Source: JADLGH01 sp964586675 (GTDB lineage: Bacteria; Desulfobacterota_D; UBA1144; Nemesobacterales; UBA2774). From it: a stretch of DNA of 64,000 bases. The position numbers and the translations under genes are program-made. Of this stretch, positions 42,526 through 51,197 are shown piece after piece. The stretch's first letter is position 1; every line of letters begins with the position of its first letter. The stretch covers positions 1-64,000 of the forward strand of contig CAZPHQ010000014.1 of the NCBI GenBank assembly GCA_964586675.1, read 5' to 3'. Below the pieces are notes generated by a model. The model did not search any database, was not told the DNA's origin, and saw only the letters and a list, made by a program, of their open reading frames with translations.

Positions 42526-43760
42526 GTCCGCGCCGCTTCCTGGCGCATTCTGCTATGCGCGTGAGATACCCCGGTCCCATCCTTAAGAGGCGGGTTCCAC
42601 AGCATCGGTATAAACACGACGGCGAATATTGAGAACGCCAGGATCCACAACACCTGCGACACGGCGATCCATAACAGGTAGTGGCTCATGTCCGCCATCG
42701 GGAAGAGAACCCTCACTATCGCCCCCGCGAGCATTATGGAGAAAATCCAGAATACGATCTTCGGCGGCTCGAATACATTCCTCCCCGTGTGCCCCAGTGT
42801 CGCCCGGGCCATGAACCCGATCGTCATCATCCCTATGCCCCCGTAAACGAAGCTGTGAAGCGCGGGCATCTGCGGAATAGTGAAATAAAGCGAAAGGAAC
42901 TTGAGCCCGAACCCGAGGGCTATCCACGAATACGCGACGAAAAGAACCCAGAGCATCGGCTTTCCCCATATCCTGTTCGAGTACCATCCGTAAAGCCTCG
43001 CCGCGTATATGAGCGCGAGCACGCCCGCTACGTAGAGCACGAATCTCCCGCCCTCAAAAAAGACCTCGAGAAAATAAAACAGCAGGAAAAATACGACGCT
43101 AAGTATATCGATAACCCTCCGGTTTTTAGGCTCGAACGTGAAATTGAGCCCGTTCCGGATGAATATCGGGATCATCCGCCTTCCCATTAAAACTATTATA
43201 GATATGACGATGTAGAGCGCGGAATAAATCCCCCAGCGCTGGCCGTTCGCCAGCACGCCTGCGACCCCGAGATAAAACAACACGTTACTCGCCGCAATAA
43301 TTGACAGGTGCGCTACGAGCGCGATTTTCTCCCGGCTCCGTGATTTGATTACAGGGTAGAGCACCCTGAACGTCAGCAGGATTACGAAAAGGCAGTCGAA
43401 CACGGCGCCGTATATATAGGGAATGTCGGTGACGAGCGTGAGAGATAAAAAGACCCTCGCCAGTATCCATAAACTCAAGAGCAGTATAAGGACTGATTTC
43501 TTGTTTATCACGAGCCCCGACCAGTACCGCTCTATAGTAAGCAAAAAGCCCGCTATAACCGCAACCGAATATCCGAATATCATCTCGTGCGCATGCCACA
43601 TCAGCGGCGACATGCTTACGAAGTTGAGCCTGATTTTGAAGGTGTAATAAGCTGTCCACAGCGCGAGGTAATATATCGCGGCTATAACGGCCAGGATGAA
43701 AAACGTTCTCATGCCCGGATCGAATATCGTATCCTTTTCGTCCCTGTCTATGCGCTTCAC
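42522..43760 (-). CDS. nnrS: NnrS family membrane protein (nitric oxide stress)
   Basis: A 412-residue protein with about 12 membrane helices. MWHAHEMIFGYSVAVIAGFLLT is the NnrS hallmark and includes conserved histidines near helix 2; GRRMIPIFIRNG and FMARATLGHTG are further family motifs. NnrS is a heme-copper membrane protein that protects cells from NO-derived iron complexes. The frame extends to a GTG at 43793, but that lies in an operator. GTG 43760, nine bases after AAGGAG, is the probable start. A perfect palindrome overlaps the promoter (43777-43798). Confidence 0.93.
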   Translation of the reverse strand: MKRIDRDEKDTIFDPGMRTFFILAVIAAIYYLALWTAYYTFKIRLNFVSMSPLMWHAHEMIFGYSVAVIAGFLLTIERYWSGLVINKKSVLILLLSLWILARVFLSLTLVTDIPYIYGAVFDCLFVILLTFRVLYPVIKSRSREKIALVAHLSIIAASNVLFYLGVAGVLANGQRWGIYSALYIVISIIVLMGRRMIPIFIRNGLNFTFEPKNRRVIDILSVVFFLLFYFLEVFFEGGRFVLYVAGVLALIYAARLYGWYSNRIWGKPMLWVLFVAYSWIALGFGLKFLSLYFTIPQMPALHSFVYGGIGMMTIGFMARATLGHTGRNVFEPPKIVFWIFSIMLAGAIVRVLFPMADMSHYLLWIAVSQVLWILAFSIFAVVFIPMLWNPPLKDGTGVSHAHSRMRQEAART

Positions 43761-43776
43761 CTGATCACGCTCCTTA

Positions 43777-43798
43777 AATGAGTGAGTGCCCACTCATT
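43777..43798. promoter_or_regulatory. Palindromic operator overlapping the nnrS promoter
   Basis: AATGAGTG-N6-CACTCATT is a perfect inverted repeat with 8-bp arms. Its right arm overlaps a consensus -10 TATAAT on the minus strand (43796-43801), and the left arm ends just before the nnrS Shine-Dalgarno. The form suits a TetR-like or other dimeric repressor; it does not match the classical FNR or NsrR sites by eye. No regulator gene is adjacent. Confidence 0.7.
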
Positions 43799-43973
43799 AT
43801 AATACCAGCCGGAACGCGCCGGTAAAGCCCCCGGGAGTGAATACTCGCATGGATTTTAATCCAGGTTCTCTGGTCCGAATGTGACAACCCATTGAAAACG
43901 CAGCGTCTCGCTCAAAATTTACTTGTCGATTTTCCGGTAGCCGAACTTGGTTATACCGATTACCATTTATAAC

Positions 43974-45038
43974 ATGATGAACGAATTGACCTTTCAGGAT
44001 AAATACGACGCCATAGGAAAACAGGGCAAATTGTTCGAAGGCGCATTCATAACAGCCGTAAAATCGACCGGAATCTTCTGCCGGCCTTCGTGCCGCGCGA
44101 GAAAGCCGAAACCCGAAAACGTCGTCTTTTTCGATACGGTCGGGGAAGCGCTCCGGCACGGCTTCAGGCCGTGCAAGATATGCAAGCCAATGGAAAACAT
44201 GGACGAAACACCATCCTATATAAAATCCATTATCGCCGGGCTTAACGAAAGTCCCTACCTCCGCATAAGAGACGTCGATTTACGTAAAAAGGGCATCGAT
44301 CCCAGCCAGATCAGACGATGGTTCAAAAAATATCACAACATGACATTCCACGCCTATCAGCGAATGCTCCGAATCAACAGCGCATACAACGAAATTAAAA
44401 ATGGCGAAACTATTACGAATTCAGCCTTCGCTAACGGGTACAGGTCCCTGAGCGGTTTTAACGACAGCTACCGGTCTGTATTCGGCGGCCCCGCTTCCGA
44501 AAGCAGGAACAAGACCATAATCAACATAATCCGCTTTACGACCCCGCTCGGTCCCATGTTCGCCTGCGCCACTGAAGACGGCCTGTGCCTGCTCGAATTT
44601 ACCGACAGGAAAATGCTGGAGACGGAATTCAAAGACCTCCGGAGAAGACTCGGCGCAGTCATACTGCCCGGTGAAAACGATCACCTTATCCAGGTCCGTG
44701 CCGAGCTGTCCGAATATTTCGATGGCAAAAGGCGGCAATTCACGGTTCCCCTGCATACGCCGGGCACCGAGTTCCAAAAGTCCGTCTGGAAAGTGCTTCA
44801 GGAAATACCCTACGGAGAGACGAGATCTTACAAACAGCAGGCTATTGCGATAGGTAATCCGAGCGGCGTCAGGGCGGTCGCTTCCGCCAACGGGCAGAAC
44901 CGCATATCTATCATAATTCCATGCCACAGGGTGATAGGCTCCGACGGCCACCTGACAGGATACGGCGGCGGGCTCTTCAGAAAGAAATGGCTCCTCGACT
45001 TCGAATCCGGTAACAGTAAAAACCGGTCGGGAACCTGA
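43974..45038 (+). CDS. ada: Ada: methylphosphotriester/O6-methylguanine methyltransferase and activator
   Basis: A 354-residue protein with three parts: an N-Ada zinc domain (Cys36, Cys40, Cys67, Cys70; GIFCRPSCRARKPKPENV and GFRPCKIC), an AraC-type DNA-binding domain (about 95-185), and a C-terminal O6-alkylguanine transferase (about 190-345) with the active PCHRV. Cys36 takes a methyl from backbone phosphotriesters and converts the protein to an activator. It repairs alkylated DNA and induces its own regulon. The frame opens at 43947 but ATG 43974 or 43977 is preferred. It is divergent from nnrS. Confidence 0.96.
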   Translation: MMNELTFQDKYDAIGKQGKLFEGAFITAVKSTGIFCRPSCRARKPKPENVVFFDTVGEALRHGFRPCKICKPMENMDETPSYIKSIIAGLNESPYLRIRDVDLRKKGIDPSQIRRWFKKYHNMTFHAYQRMLRINSAYNEIKNGETITNSAFANGYRSLSGFNDSYRSVFGGPASESRNKTIINIIRFTTPLGPMFACATEDGLCLLEFTDRKMLETEFKDLRRRLGAVILPGENDHLIQVRAELSEYFDGKRRQFTVPLHTPGTEFQKSVWKVLQEIPYGETRSYKQQAIAIGNPSGVRAVASANGQNRISIIIPCHRVIGSDGHLTGYGGGLFRKKWLLDFESGNSKNRSGT

Positions 45039-45204
45039 CGCTTCCAACCTTGCAAAGCATGGCCGTTCCGCGTCCCCGGAGGAGGCGGTTTCTCCGGTTT
45101 ACGCGTGGTGATGCTTCGCGGCCGCGTGGTATTCTATTTGAATCGTTTGCACACGGAGCTTCATATAAAACTCTGTAAGAATACGCCACGCACCGGAGGG
45201 AATC

Positions 45205-45630
45205 ATGAAAAGAAATGCATCCGCTGAATGGAAAGGCGATTTAAAAAGCGGCAAGGGAACCATATCGACAGAAAGCGGCGTCCTGTCCGGCACCCAGTAT
45301 TCGTTCAAGACGCGCTTCGAGGACGGCAAGGGCACTAATCCCGAAGAGCTCATAGCGGCGGCACATGCGGGCTGCTTTTCGATGGCGCTCTCGCTTGAGC
45401 TCGCCAGCTTTAACCTCACCGCAGACAGTATTAAAACCGAGGCCGAGGTAACGCTCGAAAAAACGGACCAGGGTTTCGCCATCACTAAAGTGCACCTCGA
45501 TCTTAAGGCGAAGATACCCGGCGCTGATAACGACACGTTCCGGAAGGCTGCGGACAACGCGAAAAAAGGCTGCCCGGTTTCGAAGCTCTTAAAGGCCGAT
45601 ATAACTCTCGACGCCGCTCTCGAAAGCTGA
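45205..45630 (+). CDS. OsmC-family peroxiredoxin
   Basis: A 141-residue protein that reduces organic hydroperoxides. The peroxidatic Cys is in AAHAGCFSMALS and the resolving Cys in KKGCPVSKLL, both in the OsmC positions. NPEELIAAAHAGCF is the family signature. GGAGG precedes the ATG by six bases. The nearest relatives by pattern are OsmC rather than Ohr. It lies between DNA-repair genes but no co-transcription is evident. Confidence 0.94.
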   Translation: MKRNASAEWKGDLKSGKGTISTESGVLSGTQYSFKTRFEDGKGTNPEELIAAAHAGCFSMALSLELASFNLTADSIKTEAEVTLEKTDQGFAITKVHLDLKAKIPGADNDTFRKAADNAKKGCPVSKLLKADITLDAALES

Positions 45631-45667
45631 CCCCGCTCGCCGAATCCGGCGGCATGGTGCGGGCCTG

Positions 45668-46600
45668 GTGGATATGAACGGAGATAATGGCGATAAGCGG
45701 AGCGCTGTAAACGATACCGTCGCAGGCATTCATCTCACGCATCCGGAAAGGGTCTTATACCCGGATCAGGGGCTCACGAAGGGCGAGCTCGCGGAGTTCT
45801 ACGCCGACATCGCCGACTGGATTCTTCCCCACGTCGTAAACCGCCCGCTGACTATAGTCCGCTGCCCCGGGGGGAGCCAGGGCCAGTGTTTCTATCAGAA
45901 GAACGTCGGCGAAGGCCTGCCGGATGCTATCCAGGGCGTCTCCGTGGAAGGCAAGGAAGCCGACAAAACATACATCTCTATAAAGGATTTGAAAGGGCTC
46001 ATCTCACTCGTGCAGGTAGGGGTCCTCGAAATCCACCCGTGGGGGAGCCGCATCGATAACCTCGAAAAGCCCGACCGGATGATATTCGATCTCGACCCGG
46101 GCGAAGGGGTCTCCTATGCCGGCGTAGTCGAGGCGGCTTTCAAGCTGAGGGATATTCTCGGCGGTCTCGGCCTCCGGAGCTTCGTTAAAACCTCCGGTGG
46201 AAAGGGGCTTCACGTCGTCGTGCCGCTCGAGCGCCGCTCGGGCTGGGAAGAGATGAAATCGTTCTCGAAGGCCGTAGCCGACGAAATGGTAAGGATGGAG
46301 CCCGCAAAGTATATCGCCACGATGAGCAAGGAAAAGCGAAAAGGAAAAATATTCATCGACTACCTCCGAAACAACCGCGACGCCACCGCCGTCGCTGCCT
46401 ATTCCACGCGCGCGCGTAAAGGCGCTCCCGTCTCAACTCCTGTAACGTGGGACGAGCTCACCCCTGACCTCGCACCGAATAAATACAACGTCGGCAATCT
46501 CCGTGCGAGGCTTTCTTCCCTGAAACAGGATCCCTGGAAAGAATTTTTCACCACGCGCCAATCGATAACCGCTGATATGAAAAACAAGGTCGGATTGTAA
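45668..46600 (+). CDS. Stand-alone LigD-type NHEJ polymerase (archaeo-eukaryotic primase fold)
   Basis: A 310-residue protein equal to the polymerase domain of bacterial LigD, which fills gaps with ribonucleotides in non-homologous end joining. LTHPERVLYPDQGLTKGELAEFY is the opening signature. Catalytic Asp141 and Asp143 (FDLDPGE) and Asp231 (FIDYLRN) are present, as is TSGGKGLHVVVPL. No ligase or Ku gene is fused or adjacent. A GTG at 45668 and an ATG at 45674 both fit as start. Confidence 0.92.
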   Translation: MDMNGDNGDKRSAVNDTVAGIHLTHPERVLYPDQGLTKGELAEFYADIADWILPHVVNRPLTIVRCPGGSQGQCFYQKNVGEGLPDAIQGVSVEGKEADKTYISIKDLKGLISLVQVGVLEIHPWGSRIDNLEKPDRMIFDLDPGEGVSYAGVVEAAFKLRDILGGLGLRSFVKTSGGKGLHVVVPLERRSGWEEMKSFSKAVADEMVRMEPAKYIATMSKEKRKGKIFIDYLRNNRDATAVAAYSTRARKGAPVSTPVTWDELTPDLAPNKYNVGNLRARLSSLKQDPWKEFFTTRQSITADMKNKVGL

Positions 46601-46609
46601 TAGAAGATG

Positions 46610-46640
46610 TCCCGGCCCCGGGGTTTACCGTGGGCCGGGA
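46610..46640. terminator. Intergenic hairpin between convergent genes
   Basis: TCCCGGCCC (46610-46618) and GGGCCGGGA (46632-46640) pair perfectly over 9 bp. There is no T tract. It lies between the LigD-type gene and the convergent gene at 46661 and probably helps end transcription. Confidence 0.5.
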
Positions 46641-46660
46641 TTCTAAAGGTACTTGGATTA

Positions 46661-47035
46661 TTACCACAGCCCCTGTATGGCGACCCCGTTGTGCGCCGTG
46701 ATTACCTGGCACTTTCCTCCCCACGTGACGAACGATCCTATGTCCTCCCACTGGACGGGCGCTCTCTTCCAGTGATCGTCGAGGCCCGCCTGGTTCTCGT
46801 ATAGCTCGTCGAGCACAAACATCGTATTCCCCGTCGGCTTCGACGTCGGGTCGAACGGATTCTCAAGCTCGGGTCCCTTTATGATGTTGTAGCGCAGCAT
46901 CGCGAGCTCGCCGGTCTTGTGATGGGTCGCCTCCATCCATTTCGCATGGCTTTCGAATATCCTCTCTCCCTCGGCGACGTGCTCCGGCGGACAAATGAAA
47001 ACGATAGTGATCTGTACTTTGCCTACTGTGGACAT
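46661..47035 (-). CDS. Small protein of unknown function, possibly ABM/ferredoxin-like fold
   Basis: A 124-residue protein. It opens with a strand (VQITIVFICPPEHV), then a helix, MLRYNIIKGPELENPF, then MFVLDELYENQAGLDDHWK. That order, with YENQAGLDDHWKRAPV, resembles the dimeric alpha-beta barrel of antibiotic-biosynthesis monooxygenase-like proteins, but the match is only in style. The start was moved from 47041 to 47035: AAAGGAGGT abuts the first ATG directly, whereas the second ATG is six bases away. Confidence 0.6.
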   Translation of the reverse strand: MSTVGKVQITIVFICPPEHVAEGERIFESHAKWMEATHHKTGELAMLRYNIIKGPELENPFDPTSKPTGNTMFVLDELYENQAGLDDHWKRAPVQWEDIGSFVTWGGKCQVITAHNGVAIQGLW

Positions 47036-47203
47036 GGACATACCTCCTTTGTGTTGTGCGGCTTATTTCTTGTACACGGCGGGAAATACGGCGGTTTTTC
47101 CCGAGCCGACATAATTGCACTTGTATATACATTACTAGCGGAGATTTTTTGTCAAGTCGGGCGGCTTGTTAATATCGGGCCGATCGGCTGAGGGCCGAAA
47201 TTC

Positions 47204-47698
47204 TCAGAGCGTCGCGTTCGGCTCCTTCCATCGCTCCTGCGGCGAGCCGATGTCCTTCAGCTTCTTTTGTATGTCCAGGAGAGTTGCCGACTGCGCCTCG
47301 TTCATGGGCGAGTCGAATTTCTCGTCGTGGAGTATCCTTATGACGACTACGTAATTATTCCTCTTCGTTTTGAGGTCGTCCGGGAGATAGAAAACAATAT
47401 TATCGTGCCTTCTCACGTCGAACCTGACACCGGTCTCAGCCTCCGAGGTGAGCCAGCCCGCGAGCTTCATGAGCCTCTCGAATGTGCTCGACCTGCCTTC
47501 ACTGTCTCCGGGCGAATGCGTGTCGGGATCCGTGCCGACGAGCGCCACCGACATACCGACTTTCACGCGGTGCCCTTCCTCGTCGGGCAGCTCGATAGAC
47601 AAGGTGCCCCAGAAAACCCTGTGCTCGAGAACTATGGATTTCATCTCCCGGCTTTCGATGCCGGTGCCGGAACCTTTATTATCTTTTTTTTCGGACAT
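47204..47698 (-). CDS. Uncharacterised protein in the PPK2 operon
   Basis: A 164-residue, charged, soluble protein. A beta-rich part (about 20-110: IVLEHRVFWGTLSIELPD, VRFDVRRHDNIVFYLPDD) is followed by a helix (MNEAQSATLLDIQKKLKDIG). No signal peptide, membrane segment or known motif. Its start is two bases after the ppk2 stop, with GAGAGG upstream, so it is translated with PPK2 and may act on polyphosphate or stress adaptation. Unrecognised. Confidence 0.7.
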   Translation of the reverse strand: MSEKKDNKGSGTGIESREMKSIVLEHRVFWGTLSIELPDEEGHRVKVGMSVALVGTDPDTHSPGDSEGRSSTFERLMKLAGWLTSEAETGVRFDVRRHDNIVFYLPDDLKTKRNNYVVVIRILHDEKFDSPMNEAQSATLLDIQKKLKDIGSPQERWKEPNATL

Positions 47699-47700
47699 CG

Positions 47701-48678
47701 TCAGCCTCTCTTGTCAGAATTTTTCTTTTTCGAATGCTTGCCGTTTCCGTCTTCATTTAAAAGCGTCTTCCTGGCCTCCGCCAGCTCGTCTAGCTTTTGT
47801 TTATCGACTTTCGGATAGTGAAGGTCGAGAGAGGCGAGGGCGTCTATTATGGCCGCGGCGACCACCAGTCGAGTGAACCACTTGTTGTCCGCCGGAACGA
47901 CATACCACGGGGCCTCTTTCGTTGCGGTGTTTCGGATCATGTCCTCGTAGGCCTTCATGTAGTCGTCCCAGTAGGCGCGCTCCTTTATATCGCTTGAGGA
48001 AAACTTCCAGTTCTTGTCGGGGTTCTCTATACGCTCCATGAAACGCCTCTCCTGCTCATCCTTAGAAACGTGAAGGAAAAATTTCCTCACGATGGTTCCG
48101 TTCCGCGTCAGGTAGCTCTCGATATTGCGTATATCATGGAACCTCTCGTTCCAAATATTCTTGGTGACGAGCTCCGGGGGGAGCTTCTGCTTTGCCAGAA
48201 ATTCCTGGTGGACACGTACGACCAGCGTCTCTTCGTAGTAAGAGCGGTTGAAGATGCCCATATTGCCGCGGTTCGGCAGGAGCCTCATGCAGCGCCAGAG
48301 ATAATCGTGGTCGAGGTCTTCCGGCGAGGGCGCCTTGAATGAATGCACCTGGCAGCCCTGCGGATTCACGCCCGACATTATGTGTTTTATAGCGCCGTCC
48401 TTCCCGGCGGCGTCCATCGCCTGGAGTATTATAAGCACCGACCAGCGGTCCTGGGCGTAAAGCATGTCCTGGAGCTCTGCCAAGAGCTGTACACCGCTCG
48501 CAAGCACCTCTTTCGCGCGTGGCTTGTCCTCCGACTGCAAATGAAGCGTGTCGCCGGGATCGATGTCCTTAAGCCGGAAGCTCTTGCCATTTGTAATGCG
48601 GAACGGCTCGGCGAACTTACGGGCCCTTTTAATGAGATCCTTTATTTTTATATCTTCATCTTTGCCTGACACGCTCAT
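47701..48678 (-). CDS. ppk2: Polyphosphate kinase 2 family nucleotide phosphotransferase
   Basis: A 325-residue thymidylate-kinase-fold enzyme that moves phosphate between polyphosphate and nucleotides. Walker A is QAMDAAGKDG, Walker B is FNRSYYEETLVVRVH. The single PPK2 domain fills residues about 45-290, with a basic C-terminal tail (KHSKKKNSDKRG). Class (ADP, GDP or AMP as acceptor) cannot be fixed; single-domain PPK2 enzymes of this length usually favour AMP or ADP phosphorylation. It heads a two-gene operon. Confidence 0.94.
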   Translation of the reverse strand: MSVSGKDEDIKIKDLIKRARKFAEPFRITNGKSFRLKDIDPGDTLHLQSEDKPRAKEVLASGVQLLAELQDMLYAQDRWSVLIILQAMDAAGKDGAIKHIMSGVNPQGCQVHSFKAPSPEDLDHDYLWRCMRLLPNRGNMGIFNRSYYEETLVVRVHQEFLAKQKLPPELVTKNIWNERFHDIRNIESYLTRNGTIVRKFFLHVSKDEQERRFMERIENPDKNWKFSSSDIKERAYWDDYMKAYEDMIRNTATKEAPWYVVPADNKWFTRLVVAAAIIDALASLDLHYPKVDKQKLDELAEARKTLLNEDGNGKHSKKKNSDKRG

Positions 48679-48924
48679 GAGAGACCTCGTTTACCCTGAC
48701 ATTTTGAGCCTCCGCCCGTTCACGCACCCTGGTCAGGCAGCCCTCCAGATATTTTAAAACAGTTGTAAGTTAAAGACAAAGGGACGTGAGAGGGAGAATG
48801 CTGAAACCTAATTGGCGTCCGCCTGATTCATACATTCCCCCTTGGCCTGAATTCCAAATGAAGCGCCTCTATGGTTCGACAGGGGCCGTTAAATTGGTAA
48901 ATCGAATAAATGGCTCAAAATTCA

Positions 48925-50640
48925 TCAATGGGGATCCGGCATTTTTCCGAAGTATTTAATCTTTGGCGCGATATCGTATACGGGTGGGTTATTCCCGACG
49001 AACCCGATCTTGAATTGTGGGTGGTACTTGAGAAGTTCTTTCATATACCAGCCGGCCGTAGCTATAAGAGGAACCGTCATGGGAATGTGGCGTACCTCGA
49101 TAGAAATGTCTTCCTCCGGATCTGTATAGAGGTTCACGCAAACTGCGCCTCCCGTATCGACGGCGATCGGGCCGCTGAATCCACCCCGATCTCCCCGCTG
49201 AAAGAATCCATTCTCGATTTCAGCGGTAAAGGTATATTTAAATTCGTCCACCCTTACAGCGCTGAAATATTGATTCAGTGTGTATATACGGCTGCGGCGG
49301 GCTGACTGCCCGCTATCGGCGGGCAGAAATGAGGCCTGATCGACCCCGTCCACATAACGGTCTTTTGGAATGAGCGTTGCCAGATGCTCTCTCGGGGCTC
49401 CGGCTATTGAAATCGCCGTGTTAAAAAGGTCGGCAAGATCGAAAAGTCCCTCTGATTTCCTGGGCTTGATAACTCCTTTCCAGTATGCGAATGTCGGGAC
49501 TCGCACGCCTCCCTCCCAGCTCGATCCTTTGCAGCCTCTAAAAGGTGTTCTTCCGTGCGGAGGGATTTCACACTCGGGCCCGTTGTCCGATGTGAGGAAA
49601 ATAATTGTATTCTCGAGCTGGCCCGTTTCCTCGAGGGCTTTCACGATCTGGTCCAGAACATAATCCATATGAACCATACAGTCGCTGAAAACCGTGCGGG
49701 CCCGTGAACGTCCCGCCCACTCGTCGTTAGGATAGTTGTCGAAATGGCATCCCCTGGTCGCGTGGTAAAGAAAAAACGGGCTTTTGCCGTCCTTCGTTTT
49801 CTTTATAAACTCGACGCTGTAGCTCATCCAGTGTACGTCCAGCTCTTTTATATAATCGAGGTCGATAAGCTTCCCGTTTTCGCATTTCTTCTTATCCGCC
49901 TGCGTACAATGAACTTCATACTGGTCAAAGGGCTGTTCCTGCATCATCTTGAACCGTTCGGGGCTCAAAGCCACCTCAGGGTTGAAATATACGTCTCTCC
50001 ACTCGGTGTATTCGTCGGAGACACCTAACCCATATAATCGTCAAACCCTACCTTCTGTGGAAGAGAACCTTCATTCTCCCCCATATGCCATTTGCCGACT
50101 CCCTGCGTCACATAACCTTGTTTTTTCAGAATCTCCGGAAGGGTTACGGCGCCATCGAGTCCTCCCGCCTCACCATACATAGGCGGGCGCAGAATGCCGT
50201 GGTGAAGAGGATTCTGGCCGGTAAGTATTGTCGCCCTTGTGGGTGAACAGCTGGGCGTCGAGTAGGTGGAAGTAAGGATCAGGCCATTGTTAGCAAGCCG
50301 GTCCATGGTAGGGGTTTCGTTCCCGACAGCGATTCCCCCGCCGTTGAATCCCGGGTCCATCCAGCCAACGTCGTCCAGAAGAAAAATAATTATGTTAGGT
50401 TTTTTGCCGAATTTCTTTTCGAGCTCGGCAAGTTTGTCCCCCGCTTCCTTGTCCTGCCCGGAATGTTGAATCACGGATACATATTATCCGCGGGTTTAAC
50501 ATCCTTTAGATGAATGAATTGATCCGGATGGCTGTAACCCTTTGCCGTGGTAGGTCCGGTGGAAGAGCCTCTTATGTTTTGACCTACGGATGTGCCTGGT
50601 ACAAGTAAATTCAGTAAAACGAATACCGCAATAACCCCGT
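48925..50640 (-). pseudogene. Arylsulfatase gene with two frameshifts and replaced 5' end
   Basis: A formylglycine-type sulfatase. The N-terminal part has FLLDDVGWMDPGF (metal site) and the CSPTRATILTGQ active-site motif, whose Cys is converted to formylglycine. The C-terminal part continues from 49974 with FFLYHATRGCHF and TSDNGPECE. Two single-base losses break it: at about 50026 (GGTTAGGT; one T more restores MGLGVSDEYTEW) and at about 50471 (CCGTG; one G more restores MYPVIQHSG). A hydrophobic signal-like stretch (AVFVLLNLLVPGTSVGQ, up to about 50640) is fused to a restriction-gene fragment. It is not functional unless the shifts are sequencing errors. Confidence 0.85.
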
Positions 50641-51037
50641 CAAAATTCTCTGGAATGGATTTTATAGTCTTTCCGCGAATTTCACCTATACGGATAACTT
50701 CTACTTTTGTACCATTTATAAAAAAGCGAAATTCCAGGTAGTCTGTCAAAATGAGATTATCGAGGGATTCTAGGTAACGTTTGAGTTGTTCTGTCTTTTC
50801 TGTTTTATCTAGGTCACCTACTATGTCTTTAGCTTCTATATAACCGACATCGATCTTGCGGCGCGTCAGGATAAAATCCGGTGCTCCGCATTCGATCCGT
50901 GCAGGATCATTGCTAGCTATTGTGCCCGGTATTACACCTTCCAAAAGGTTCTGAAGTGAGGGGCGGTATATGTGTTCCCGAGCGGTGCCGGTAGCGTATC
51001 GTTTGTTGATGTCATTAATATATTTCTGGAATGGCAT
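50640..51037 (-). pseudogene. Type ISP restriction-modification enzyme, N-terminal fragment
   Basis: About 132 residues. It matches the start of type ISP restriction-modification proteins, large single-chain translocating nuclease-methylases: a coil then KRYATGTAREHIYRP, GAPDFILTRRKIDVGYIEAKD (PD-ExK-like nuclease core with Asp, Glu and Lys), and LDNLILTDYLEFRFF. The remaining 1,000 or so residues (helicase, methylase, specificity) are absent. At about residue 133 it runs in frame into the arylsulfatase signal region. The composition is more AT-rich than the host's. It starts 85 bases from the 3' end of tRNA-Arg. Confidence 0.8.
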
Positions 51038-51121
51038 TTTGAACCTGCTTTTTAGGATGCATTATATAATAAGATTGGTTATAAGATAAGCAAAATACAC
51101 AATTGTAATATTGTGTAAGCA

Positions 51122-51197
51122 TGGCGGGCGATGGGGGATTCGAACCCCCGACCTCAGGCTTCGGAGGCCTGCGCTCTATCCACTGAGCTAATCGCCC
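51122..51197 (-). tRNA. tRNA-Arg (anticodon CCG)
   Basis: On the minus strand the acceptor GGGCGAT pairs with ATCGCCC, followed by discriminator G and an encoded CCA. The D arm has GCTCAGTGGATAGAGC. The anticodon arm CAGGC-CTCCGAA-GCCTG shows CCG, reading CGG. The T arm is GGGGG-TTCGAAT-CCCCC. The 5' end overlaps the last ten bases of the upstream UDG-like gene. Confidence 0.97.

Noticed and set aside
48798..48959. A 53-codon frame after GAGGGAGA beginning MLKPNWRPP
   Set aside because: It overlaps the end of the sulfatase, lacks any protein-family character and the composition is ordinary for non-coding DNA.
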